Below are positions 40,326 through 48,084 of a DNA stretch of 48,084 bases, piece by piece. Within the stretch, counting starts at the first letter, position 1. Each line of letters starts with the position of its first letter. The stretch lies in NCBI RefSeq assembly GCF_023715565.1, contig NZ_JAMBOJ010000034.1, forward strand, positions 1 through 48,084. Direction: 5' to 3'. A model generated the notes under the pieces. The model ran no database searches and was not told the origin of the DNA. It saw only the letters and a program-made list of their open reading frames with translations. The DNA comes from Cytobacillus firmus (lineage in GTDB: Bacteria > Bacillota > Bacilli > Bacillales > Cytobacillaceae). The position numbers were made by a program, and so were the translations under genes.

Positions 40326-41028
40326 GGTTAATGGGATTAACGCTTTTTACGGGAAAATCCAGGTTCTTAAAAACATCAGCCTCGAAGTGGAAGAAGGCAG
40401 TATTGTTACGATCCTTGGCGCAAATGGTGCCGGGAAGACAACGACCATGAAGACCATTTCCGGAATGCTTAAGCCCCAATCCGGCAGCATTCAATTTCAG
40501 GGGCAAGATGTAACGGGACTCCGCCCGGACCAGCTGCTGCGCAAAGGGATTGCCCTTGTTCCGGAAGGCCGCCAGATTCTTTCCGGAATGACTGTGCTTG
40601 AAAACCTGGAAATGGGAGCATACCATCGGAAGGATAATGAAATTGAGCGGGATATTAAGAGCGTTATGGAGCGATTTCCTATCCTCGAAGAAAGGCAAAA
40701 ACAGCTTGGGGGAACATTATCCGGCGGACAGCAGCAAATGCTGGCCATTGCGCGGGCCATCCTCAGCAAACCAAAGCTGCTTCTTCTGGATGAACCGTCA
40801 ATGGGACTGGCCCCTCTGATTGTGGCTGACATCTTTAAAATTATTAAAGAAATTAATGAAGCGGGCACGACTGTTCTATTGGTAGAACAGAATGCAAGGC
40901 AGGCACTGAAAATATCACATTATGGGTATGTCCTGGAAACAGGCAAAATGGTTGCTGAAGGAAGCTCACAGAAGCTTCTGAATGATCCGCGTATCATGGA
41001 AGCATACCTGGGACGGAAATCAAGTTAA
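40318..41028 (+). CDS. livF: Branched-chain amino acid ABC ATPase LivF
   Basis: A 236-residue ATPase with Walker A GANGAGKTTTMK, signature LSGGQQQMLAIARA, Walker B LLLLDEPSMGLAP and LVEQNARQAL, where Gln replaces the switch His as usual in LivF. ATG 40318 follows GAGGAGGAGG, overlapping the livG stop by eight bases. Last gene of the liv operon. Confidence 0.93.
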   Translation: MLKVNGINAFYGKIQVLKNISLEVEEGSIVTILGANGAGKTTTMKTISGMLKPQSGSIQFQGQDVTGLRPDQLLRKGIALVPEGRQILSGMTVLENLEMGAYHRKDNEIERDIKSVMERFPILEERQKQLGGTLSGGQQQMLAIARAILSKPKLLLLDEPSMGLAPLIVADIFKIIKEINEAGTTVLLVEQNARQALKISHYGYVLETGKMVAEGSSQKLLNDPRIMEAYLGRKSS

Positions 41029-41032
41029 CCCT

Positions 41033-41066
41033 AAAAGGCCAAATCTTATGATTTGGCCTTTTATAT
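41033..41066 (+). terminator. Rho-independent terminator of the liv operon
   Basis: AAAAGGCCAAATC (41033-41045) pairs perfectly with GATTTGGCCTTTT (41050-41062) around TTAT. Confidence 0.9.
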
Positions 41067-41132
41067 TTCTGCCTGGTGTATTGTGGTAAAATTAGTGAGA
41101 AAAAATTATTTGGATAAAATTTCGGAGGACGC

Positions 41133-42113
41133 ATGAAAAAGTTTATGAAGATCTTTAAACGGCTAATTATTGTTTTATTAGTTCTCGTTGTATTTATGTT
41201 TTTAAACAATACCTCCCTGTTTACAAAAGAAAGAAATAATGATCCGCTGCTTCTTGCACATAGAGGAATGGCACAGTCCTTTCATATGGAAGGGATCACA
41301 GGGGAGACATGTACCGCAGAAAGGATTTACGAGCCTGAACATAACTTTCTTGAGAATACGATTCCTTCCATGAAAGCAGCTTTTGAGGCAGGTGCAGATG
41401 TAGTTGAACTGGATATACAGCTTACAAAGGATGGACAATTTGCGGTCTTCCATGATTGGACGCTGGATTGCCGGACAAATGCAAAAGGCAATACGAGAGA
41501 GTATACAATGGAGGAATTAAAAAAGCTGGACATTGGATACGGCTATACAGCCGATCATGGTAAAACCCATCCGTTCCGTAGTAAAGGAATCGGTATGATG
41601 CCAAGTCTGGATGAAGTCATGGAAGAGTTCCCGAAAGGAGATCTCTTAATCCATATTAAAAGCAATGACCCTGAGGAAGGAGTCATGCTTGCTAAATACC
41701 TGTCGATGTTTCCAGCTGACAGATTGGAGAAAATATCTGTATATGGAGGAGACAATCCAATAGCCGCACTGAAGGAAGAAATGCCAGGAATGAGGGTAAT
41801 GTCAAAGGCAACATTGAAAGAGTGCCTCCTGCCATATATAGGAGCAGGGTGGACAGGCTATATGCCAAATGCCTGCAAAAACACACAGGTTCATATTCCA
41901 GAATCGTATACAAAACTATTGTGGGGATGGCCAAATAAATTCCTGAACCGAATGGATGAAGCAGGCACAAGAGTCATTGTGGTTGCAGGGGATGGCAGCT
42001 GGTCGGAAGGCTTCGACAGACCGAAAGACCTGAAACGGCTCCCTGATGGCTATTCAGGAGGCATCTGGACAAACAGGATTGAGCTGATTGGCCCAGTATA
42101 TAAGAAAGAATAG
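41133..42113 (+). CDS. Membrane-anchored glycerophosphodiester phosphodiesterase
   Basis: The 326 residues start with a membrane anchor (about 10-28), so the enzyme acts outside the membrane on glycerophosphodiesters or lipoteichoic or teichoic acid. Catalytic HRG (LLAHRGM), ENT, ELD (VVELDIQ), FHD and HIK are all present. Unusual is an insert of about 25 residues (QSFHMEGITGETCTAERIYE and following) between HRG and ENT. It is the canonical counterpart of the divergent GDPD at 25719. ATG 41133 has TCGGAGGA upstream. Stands alone, with a terminator at 42114. Confidence 0.88.
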   Translation: MKKFMKIFKRLIIVLLVLVVFMFLNNTSLFTKERNNDPLLLAHRGMAQSFHMEGITGETCTAERIYEPEHNFLENTIPSMKAAFEAGADVVELDIQLTKDGQFAVFHDWTLDCRTNAKGNTREYTMEELKKLDIGYGYTADHGKTHPFRSKGIGMMPSLDEVMEEFPKGDLLIHIKSNDPEEGVMLAKYLSMFPADRLEKISVYGGDNPIAALKEEMPGMRVMSKATLKECLLPYIGAGWTGYMPNACKNTQVHIPESYTKLLWGWPNKFLNRMDEAGTRVIVVAGDGSWSEGFDRPKDLKRLPDGYSGGIWTNRIELIGPVYKKE

Positions 42114-42140
42114 ACGCCTGGTGTGATCCAGGTGTTTTTT
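42114..42140 (+). terminator. Terminator after the membrane GDPD
   Basis: ACGCCTGG (42114-42121) pairs with CCAGGTGT (42128-42135, one G-T pair), followed by T residues. Confidence 0.85.
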
Positions 42141-42275
42141 AGATTTTTTTAATGGAATTATTTAAAAATTCCGTAAAAAAGATTATGATAATGATAGGGT
42201 TAGTTAGTTTAACGAAGGATTTTACGAGAATGATTATACATATATTAACTGCAATTACAGCTTGGGGGACTATAA

Positions 42276-44012
42276 ATGGCAAAAATATTGGCACTTCTTA
42301 AGCCTTACCGGATAGCGGTGGCTATAGCTCTGCTATTAATGCTGACTGAGCTTGCTGTTGAGCTTATTCAGCCATTATTAATGGCGAAAATTATAGATGA
42401 AGGTATCCTGCAGAATGATCTTCAAGAGATCCTGAAGTGGGGAGGGATCATGCTGGCTGCTTCTTTTGCGGCATTTGCGGCTGGAGTCATTAATTCCTTT
42501 TATGCTGCCCATGTCAGCCAGAACTTCGGTTTTGATGTAAGGAAAAGCTTATATGACAAGGTTCAATCCTTCTCCTTTGCCAACTTTAATCTTTTTCCGA
42601 TCTCTTCATTAATTACCCGTATGACCAATGATGTTACGCAGCTTCAAAATACTGTTTTTATGAGTCTTCGAATCATGATGAGAGCACCACTTTTAATTAT
42701 CGGCGGCCTTATCATGGCATTTGTGGTGGACGTAAAGCTTGCTCTTATCTTATCAGCTGTGGCCCCATTCCTTTTTCTGTTTCTGTTTTGGGTCATGGGA
42801 AAAGGCGGAGCGCTTTTTAAGGCAGTACAGGAAAAGCTGGACTCTGTGAACAGTGTCATGCAGGAGAACCTGACGGGGATCAGGCTCATTAAAGCGTTTG
42901 TCCGCAGAAATCATGAAGTGGAACGTTTCACACGCACAAATGAGGATCTCAGAGATGGAACCGTTAAAGCATTGCGCCTGATGGAAGTGACCATGCCTGT
43001 TCTGCTTTTCATTATGAACCTTAGTATTCTTGGAGTACTTTGGTTTGGCAGCATACAGGTAAATGCAGGGGATGTAAAGGTAGGAGAGGTGGTTGCGATT
43101 GTGAACTATGCAACCAGAATAACGGCCGCCTTCTCCATTTTTTCCTGGATTATCATGGCTTTTTCCAGGGCAAGGGCCTCTGCAAAACGTGTAACAGAGG
43201 TACTGGACACTGACGTGGATCTGACTGACCGTCAAGGATCTCATGATAGGAAGGACTTAACAGTGAGCCGGGGGGAAATTCACTTTAAAGATGTATCTTT
43301 TAAATATCCCGGCACTTCAGAGAAGGTACTCGATGGCATCAGCTTTATCATCCAACCCGGGGAAACAGTGGCAATAATGGGTGCAACAGGCTCCGGGAAG
43401 ACCTCTTTATTCCAGCTTATCCCCCGCCTTTATGATGTAACAGGCGGGAAGGTTGAAATTGACGGGCGGGATGTCAGGGAATTGAAAATGGAGAACCTCC
43501 GCAGGAAAATCGGCTTTGTTCCTCAGGAAGCCCTGCTCTTTACAGGCAGTGTGAGAGAAAACATATCATGGGGAAAAGAAGATGCAACGATGAAGGAAAT
43601 CACTGAATCAGCTGTCAATGCGCAGATACATGAAACCATTTTGAAGCTTCCGCAGGGGTATGAAACAAGAGTGGGGCAAAAGGGTGTTAACTTATCCGGC
43701 GGGCAAAAACAGCGCCTTTCCATTGCTAGGGCGCTTGTGCGTAAGCCAAAAATCCTTCTTCTTGATGACAGTACAAGTGCACTGGATATGAAAACAGAAG
43801 CAAAACTTCTGAATTCATTGAAAGAGTATACCTGTACTACATTGATTATTACACAGAAAATCAGCACAGCAATGGAAGCGGACAGAATCCTGTTGCTTGA
43901 GGATGGAGTGCTTCTTGCTGAGGGAGACCATGAGACTCTTCTTAAATCATCCGGATTGTATAAACGGATTTTCCAATCCCAGTCTGGAGAGGAGAACAGA
44001 AACTATGCTTAA
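42276..44012 (+). CDS. ABC exporter subunit with degenerate ATP site (heterodimer partner 1)
   Basis: A half-transporter of 578 residues: six membrane helices (about 1-310), then an ATPase domain. Walker A GATGSGKTS and LSGGQKQRLS are normal, but Walker B is LLLDDSTSALD (Asp in place of the catalytic Glu) and the switch His is Gln (LIITQKIS). That is the non-catalytic side of asymmetric heterodimers such as TM287/288, LmrCD and BmrCD; the lengths here are closest to B. subtilis YfiB/YfiC. Likely exports drugs or lipids. ATG 42276 follows TTGGGGGAC. Overlaps the partner by eight bases. Confidence 0.9.
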   Translation: MAKILALLKPYRIAVAIALLLMLTELAVELIQPLLMAKIIDEGILQNDLQEILKWGGIMLAASFAAFAAGVINSFYAAHVSQNFGFDVRKSLYDKVQSFSFANFNLFPISSLITRMTNDVTQLQNTVFMSLRIMMRAPLLIIGGLIMAFVVDVKLALILSAVAPFLFLFLFWVMGKGGALFKAVQEKLDSVNSVMQENLTGIRLIKAFVRRNHEVERFTRTNEDLRDGTVKALRLMEVTMPVLLFIMNLSILGVLWFGSIQVNAGDVKVGEVVAIVNYATRITAAFSIFSWIIMAFSRARASAKRVTEVLDTDVDLTDRQGSHDRKDLTVSRGEIHFKDVSFKYPGTSEKVLDGISFIIQPGETVAIMGATGSGKTSLFQLIPRLYDVTGGKVEIDGRDVRELKMENLRRKIGFVPQEALLFTGSVRENISWGKEDATMKEITESAVNAQIHETILKLPQGYETRVGQKGVNLSGGQKQRLSIARALVRKPKILLLDDSTSALDMKTEAKLLNSLKEYTCTTLIITQKISTAMEADRILLLEDGVLLAEGDHETLLKSSGLYKRIFQSQSGEENRNYA

Positions 44013-45834
44013 GCAGATTAAAGAACCTTTCCAGCATAAAAAAATTCCGGTTGAGCTGAATGGCGAAATTTCAAAAGGAAAAAAGCCAAAGTCTGAAAAT
44101 ATGGGGGCCACACTAAAAAGACTCTGGTCCTATTTAGCCTATAATAAGGGATTATTATTTCTCGTTTTAGTCATGGTGGTCATCAGCTCGGCGATGGGGC
44201 TGCTTGGTCCCTATTTAGTCGGAATGGCTATTGACGATTACATTGTCACAAAGAACAGCGCTGGGTTTATCGCTCTGCTAATCTGGCTTGGAGTCATTTA
44301 TGTAATGCACTCACTTGCCCTTTGGTTTCAGAATTATTGGATGATCGGCATCGCACAGGAAACGGTTTTTACGATGAGAACGAAGCTTTTCGGCCAATTG
44401 CACAGGCTGCCTATTCCGTTTTTTGACAAGCGGCAGCAGGGCGAACTGATGAGCAGGGTCACAAACGATATTGAAAATGTCAGCTCGACTCTGAACAGTT
44501 CGGTGATCCAGGTCTTTTCCAGCCTGCTGACCTTGATTGGCACTGTCTCCGTCATGCTTTGGCTAAGTCCTTTGCTGACGCTCATTACCCTGATCATTGT
44601 GCCGCTGATGTTCTTTGGAATGAAATGGATTACAGCACGGACAGGAAGGCTGTTCAAAGAGCAGCAGAAGAATCTTGGGGAGCTTAACGGTTTTATTGAA
44701 GAAACCATATCCGGACAGAGGATCATCAAGACTTTCTCTCAAGAACAGAAAGTGATGGCCGAGTTCCGGGAAAAAGGAGAAAAACTTAAGCTGGCAGGGT
44801 TTTGGGCTCAAACCTATTCCGGGTTTATCCCGAAGCTGATGAATGTCCTGAACAACTTGAGCTTTGCCGTTATCGCCGGGGTAGGGGGCATTTTTGCCCT
44901 GAATGGGATGATCTCAATCGGTGTGATTGTCGTATTCACGGAGTATTCCCGGCAATTTACACGTCCGCTTAATGACCTGGCAAACCAATTTAACACACTT
45001 CTATCTGCACTTGCAGGAGCAGAGCGGGTCTTTTACATCTTGGATGAGGATGAAGAATTCCAAAATGAAGAGCAGCTGAAAGAGCTTGCCGGAATGAAAG
45101 GCGAAGTTGAATTCCGGGATGTTTCTTTTTCGTATGAAGAAGACGGAAATACGGTAAGAAACGTAAATCTTCATGTCAAAGCTGGCCAGACCGCTGCCTT
45201 CGTGGGTCCGACAGGTGCGGGGAAGACTACCATGATCAATTTGCTGTCCCGCTTTTATGAACGGGATTCAGGCTGTATTTTAATTGACGGTGAGGATATC
45301 GCCAATGTGAAAAAAGAAAGCCTTAGAAAGCATATGGGATTTGTCCTGCAGGATTCATTTCTATTCCGCGGCACTGTCCGCGAAAATATCCGCTACGGCA
45401 GGCTGGAAGCTTCGGATGAAGAAGTGATTGAGTCGGCTAAGCTTGCCAATGCCCATTCATTTATCATGAAACTTCCGCAACAGTATGATACAGTGCTGAG
45501 CCAGGACGGAAATGGCATCAGCCAGGGGCAAAAGCAGCTTCTTTCCATTGCACGTGCCTTTCTGGCCAATCCGGACATATTAATTCTGGATGAAGCCACA
45601 AGCAGCATTGATACAGTGACAGAGCTGAAAATTCAGGATGCCCTTCAGGAGCTGATGAAAGGAAGAACCAGCTTTGTGATTGCCCATCGTTTGAACACTA
45701 TTCAAAATGCAGATAAGATTTTTGTTCTGGAGGAGGGAAGGATTATTGAGGAAGGAACACATAAATCACTGCTTGAACAGGAGGGCTTTTATTATCGGCT
45801 GCATGGTAAAGCGGCAGCAGGGGCAAATGCTTGA
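44005..45834 (+). CDS. ABC exporter subunit, catalytic partner
   Basis: The 609-residue half-transporter has an extra N-terminal cytosolic part (about 1-45), six membrane helices and an ATPase domain with Walker A GPTGAGKTT, a full Walker B LILDEATSSIDT and switch His IAHRLNTI. Its signature is ISQGQKQ instead of LSGGQ, so this chain supplies the working catalytic Glu and His, and the other chain the working signature: the expected division of labour in an asymmetric exporter. ATG 44005 follows GGAGAGGAG; the frame stays open to 43897. Confidence 0.9.
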   Translation: MLKQIKEPFQHKKIPVELNGEISKGKKPKSENMGATLKRLWSYLAYNKGLLFLVLVMVVISSAMGLLGPYLVGMAIDDYIVTKNSAGFIALLIWLGVIYVMHSLALWFQNYWMIGIAQETVFTMRTKLFGQLHRLPIPFFDKRQQGELMSRVTNDIENVSSTLNSSVIQVFSSLLTLIGTVSVMLWLSPLLTLITLIIVPLMFFGMKWITARTGRLFKEQQKNLGELNGFIEETISGQRIIKTFSQEQKVMAEFREKGEKLKLAGFWAQTYSGFIPKLMNVLNNLSFAVIAGVGGIFALNGMISIGVIVVFTEYSRQFTRPLNDLANQFNTLLSALAGAERVFYILDEDEEFQNEEQLKELAGMKGEVEFRDVSFSYEEDGNTVRNVNLHVKAGQTAAFVGPTGAGKTTMINLLSRFYERDSGCILIDGEDIANVKKESLRKHMGFVLQDSFLFRGTVRENIRYGRLEASDEEVIESAKLANAHSFIMKLPQQYDTVLSQDGNGISQGQKQLLSIARAFLANPDILILDEATSSIDTVTELKIQDALQELMKGRTSFVIAHRLNTIQNADKIFVLEEGRIIEEGTHKSLLEQEGFYYRLHGKAAAGANA

Positions 45835-45855
45835 AATTAATAGTAATCCCAACAC

Positions 45856-45893
45856 AAAAGGCGGACCTGATTACGATCAAATCCGCCTTTTTG
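45856..45893 (+). terminator. Terminator after the ABC exporter operon
   Basis: AAAAGGCGGA (45856-45865) pairs perfectly with TCCGCCTTTT (45882-45891). The stretch 45894-46064 up to the leftward peptidase shows no gene. Confidence 0.85.
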
Positions 45894-46064
45894 CTATCTC
45901 TTAAATGACATTTTTTCTCTGCTGGGTATCAGAAATGGGCACTACATCTTTAATGTGGAAAAAGTTTATTGCGTTATCAATATAGCGGCCATCTATTTCT
46001 CTTTAATCAATCGTGTATTCCGATTTTTATCATCCCATGAGACTATCCGCATTAATATAGCCTA

Positions 46065-47126
46065 CTAATTTGAAAACTTCATAGCAAAGTCGATCAGCAT
46101 TTTTTCATATAAATGTATGGAATGCGGCAGAACGTATTCCTTATCACCGTGCCAGTTCATGCCGCTAGGTCCAAATTCGATGGCCGGTATCCCGTAATTG
46201 GCAAAGAACACAGTATCCGCAGAACCATGCTGTCCAAAGAAAACAGCTTTATCTTCAGTATGCTTTTCCACAATAGGTTCAAGCATTAGGATGAAAGGAT
46301 TGTCTCTTGCTGTCACAAGCGGATTTGAGAACATATTCATGATAATTTCCCCATCTGTGATACCTTCGATTTGCTTGATGATCTCTTCATGGTTCTGGTG
46401 CGGCAAATAACGGATATCATACGACATTAAACATTTTTCAGGCACCTTGTTATAAACATCCCCACCGGTTATTTTTGCAAGGTTTATCGAAGGGGATGGG
46501 TAAAATTCAGATGATTCCTTTGCAAAAGGCAATTTTAATAGTTTTTGATGCACTTCAAAAGCCTTTTCGATGGCATTGACTCCTTCCCATGGACGGCTGC
46601 CGTGTGCTGGGTCTCCTTCTATCTCAATGTCCAGCCTGATAACGCCTTTTGCTTCGAGCGCAATCCCAAGTTGAGTAGGTTCAGAGCAAATAACAAAATC
46701 GCCGCGATATCCCTGTTCTGCCAGATACCCGGAACAATTAAAGCCGCCAATTTCTTCATCTGAAACAATTTGAAGCTGAATTTTTATGCCAATAGGCATA
46801 TTTTTGAGCTCTTTTACCGCACACATCATAGCAGCAACCCCGGCCTTCATATCTGCAGCTCCACGTCCATAGATCTTATCGCGGACTTCTACAGGAATGA
46901 ACTGTTCATCCTTTCCTGAAACAACATCCACATGTCCGTTAAAAATAATGGTCTGATCACCGCTTCCAATTTCACAGACAACCATTCTATAGCCATTATT
47001 TTCGACGATTTCAGAAGGGAGTTCATGTCCCGACAGCCATTGATGGCAATATTCAATGGCCTGGTTTGCTCCATCCTTTGTAGAGCTGTCAATGGAAATA
47101 AGATCTTTCAGTAAGTTTTCAAGCAT
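46065..47126 (-). CDS. M20-family metallopeptidase (ArgE/DapE type)
   Basis: A 353-residue two-zinc peptidase or deacylase. Metal ligands lie in NGHVDVV (His, Asp), GRGAADMKAG (bridging Asp), SDEEIGG (Glu base and ligand) and CSEPT; a lid domain lies at about 165-275. The start is ATG 47124-47126, with AGGAGG upstream. The family includes acetylornithine deacetylase, succinyl-diaminopimelate desuccinylase and dipeptidases; which applies is not clear. Confidence 0.88.
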   Translation of the reverse strand: MLENLLKDLISIDSSTKDGANQAIEYCHQWLSGHELPSEIVENNGYRMVVCEIGSGDQTIIFNGHVDVVSGKDEQFIPVEVRDKIYGRGAADMKAGVAAMMCAVKELKNMPIGIKIQLQIVSDEEIGGFNCSGYLAEQGYRGDFVICSEPTQLGIALEAKGVIRLDIEIEGDPAHGSRPWEGVNAIEKAFEVHQKLLKLPFAKESSEFYPSPSINLAKITGGDVYNKVPEKCLMSYDIRYLPHQNHEEIIKQIEGITDGEIIMNMFSNPLVTARDNPFILMLEPIVEKHTEDKAVFFGQHGSADTVFFANYGIPAIEFGPSGMNWHGDKEYVLPHSIHLYEKMLIDFAMKFSN

Positions 47127-47229
47127 ATGTCAAAGGTCCTCCTTTAATACAGCAATAAATTCACAAAGTACTCTCTTACTATTCCCGCTTTGGCAGGTTG
47201 AAAACAGTTTGTTTAGGATAGCCCAATAA

Positions 47230-47314
47230 TTGTGAATAATTGGTGAAGTGTATTGCGAAAAAGGGAGGGATGGAGTATATTATAAGTGAGGAAAGTTAGT
47301 GAAGAATTTCACAA
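47230..47314 (+). promoter_or_regulatory. doxX promoter with Rex/Fnr-like palindrome
   Basis: TTGCGA (47253-47258) and TATATT (47276-47281), spacing 17. A half-site TTGTGAA lies upstream (47230-47236), and just downstream TAGTGAA-N4-TTCACAA (47297-47314) matches the Rex site TTGTGAA-N4-TTCACAA at 13 of 14 fixed bases. The 47127-47445 gap otherwise holds only the second copy at 47406. Confidence 0.5.
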
Positions 47315-47405
47315 AACAATTTATAAAAAACTTCACTACATCATCCTTTCCTTCTAAGAGCTGGCCGGCTTATTAATCCCCAAGAGGGAAAAAATTTAAG
47401 ATATT

Positions 47406-47423
47406 ATGTGAAACTATTCACAA
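47406..47423. promoter_or_regulatory. Second Rex/Fnr-like palindrome near doxX start
   Basis: ATGTGAA-ACTA-TTCACAA matches the Rex consensus at 13 of 14 fixed bases and contains a perfect Fnr box TGTGA-N6-TCACA. It ends 22 bases before ATG 47446. Confidence 0.55.
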
Positions 47424-47445
47424 TAACAACTTGGAGATGATTATA

Positions 47446-47949
47446 ATGAAATGGTGGAGAACACCTCAGGCAGCAGTTGTTTGGACAGTATTAAGAGTCT
47501 GGCTTGGTATACAATGGCTTGAAGCAGGATGGCATAAGGTAGCAGATGGATTTGATGCAGGCGGATTCATGCAGGGGGCCATTGCTAAAGCAGCTGGCGA
47601 TCATCCGGCAGTGCAGGGCTGGTATGCGGGGTTCCTTGAAAATGTAGCACTGCCAAACGCGGATTTATTCAGCACTCTAGTGGCATGGGGCGAAGTTCTT
47701 GTGGGAGTTGGACTTATACTTGGAGCTGCGACCATACCGGCTTTAATTGCAGCAGCTTTCATGAATTTAAACTTCTTATTAGCAGGAACAACAAGCACTA
47801 ACCCAATACTGTATACGGCAGCAATCATCCTTCTATTTACAGGCGCGGGTGCTTACTACTGGGGAATTGACAGATTTGCCATCCCTTATATCAAGACAAT
47901 GATGAAAGGCGGTCACGGCATAGGCAAAAGAGGAGCACCCACTCACTAA
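47446..47949 (+). CDS. DoxX-family membrane protein
   Basis: A 167-residue DoxX protein with four membrane helices (about 8-28, 65-90, 92-112 and 118-140). Family blocks LRVWLGIQWLEAGWHKV and VAWGEVLVGVGLILG are typical. DoxX proteins take part in quinone-linked redox or thiol oxidation systems; function here is unproven. ATG 47446 has GGAG upstream (47433-47436). The two Rex/Fnr-like sites upstream suggest control by redox or oxygen state. Confidence 0.88.
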   Translation: MKWWRTPQAAVVWTVLRVWLGIQWLEAGWHKVADGFDAGGFMQGAIAKAAGDHPAVQGWYAGFLENVALPNADLFSTLVAWGEVLVGVGLILGAATIPALIAAAFMNLNFLLAGTTSTNPILYTAAIILLFTGAGAYYWGIDRFAIPYIKTMMKGGHGIGKRGAPTH

Positions 47950-47993
47950 GCAGAAATAGGAAGGGGCTGGGACAAAACTAGCTTCAGATAGTA

Positions 47994-48031
47994 AGAAAGG
48001 TGAATTTGAGTGCGCTCAAATTCACCTTTCT
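47994..48031 (+). terminator. Perfect 17-bp hairpin downstream of doxX
   Basis: The arm 47994-48010 pairs with no mismatch with 48015-48031 around TGCG. A CTGGGACAAAA string precedes it (47968-47978), a phrase common next to Firmicutes intergenic repeats. Short T tract (CTTATTTC). The end of the window cuts the downstream context. Confidence 0.7.
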
Positions 48032-48084
48032 CTTATTTCAGGGTATTAATTCTTTAAATTCTTATTTTTTGGCAGTGAATTTCC

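Overview
The window looks like chromosomal DNA of a low-GC, Gram-positive, endospore-forming Bacillaceae (Bacillus/Cytobacillus/Mesobacillus type). The evidence is strong GGAGG-type ribosome sites, frequent TTG and GTG starts, T-tailed hairpin terminators, Bacillus-specific genes (PdaA spore-cortex deacetylase, OhrR, PutR, a DUF1540 protein) and a gene order pdaA - yfjP - yfjO - yfjN like that of B. subtilis. No rRNA, tRNA, CRISPR array, prophage or plasmid origin was recognised. All function calls come from reading motifs; no database search was run.

Layout. 1-151: tail of an IS3-family transposase with its probable right end. 419-9390: class I fumarase, pdaA, an AlkA-like glycosylase, an RlmD/TrmA-type methyltransferase and a tRNA dihydrouridine synthase. 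This conserved block is interrupted at about 5.3-8.3 kb by an accessory island holding an XRE/AbrB hybrid regulator behind an inverted-repeat operator, a membrane-anchored hydrolase, a small zinc-ribbon protein and a decayed gene. 9442-9628: GC-rich Bacillus-type intergenic repeat. 9.7-19 kb: housekeeping and stress genes, including a lipoprotein, a DUF1540 protein behind a sigma-B-like promoter, SelO, a radical SAM/ATPase pair, a gpx-ohrR peroxide operon with a palindromic operator, a C45 acyltransferase-like protein and HemY/CgoX.

19.3-28 kb is the most unusual region. A LacI-type regulator with two near-identical palindromic operators precedes an eight-gene run: a sugar-type ABC importer (binding protein, two permeases, ATPase), an inositol-monophosphatase-family enzyme, a divergent GDPD-family phosphodiesterase, an unrecognised 309-residue protein and an MgtC-family membrane protein. 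The gene content suggests uptake and breakdown of a polyol or sugar phosphodiester (glycerophosphoinositol is one candidate). That is inference.

28-36.3 kb: GNAT, an alpha/beta hydrolase, a helically phased short-repeat array, two membrane-anchored proteins, a YitT protein, and a proline-use cluster (putB-putP-putR, without putC). 36.4-41 kb: a complete branched-chain amino acid ABC importer (livJHMGF order) with a possible CodY site. 41.1-48 kb: a membrane-anchored GDPD, a heterodimeric ABC exporter with one degenerate ATP site, an M20 peptidase, and a DoxX protein behind two Rex/Fnr-like palindromes.
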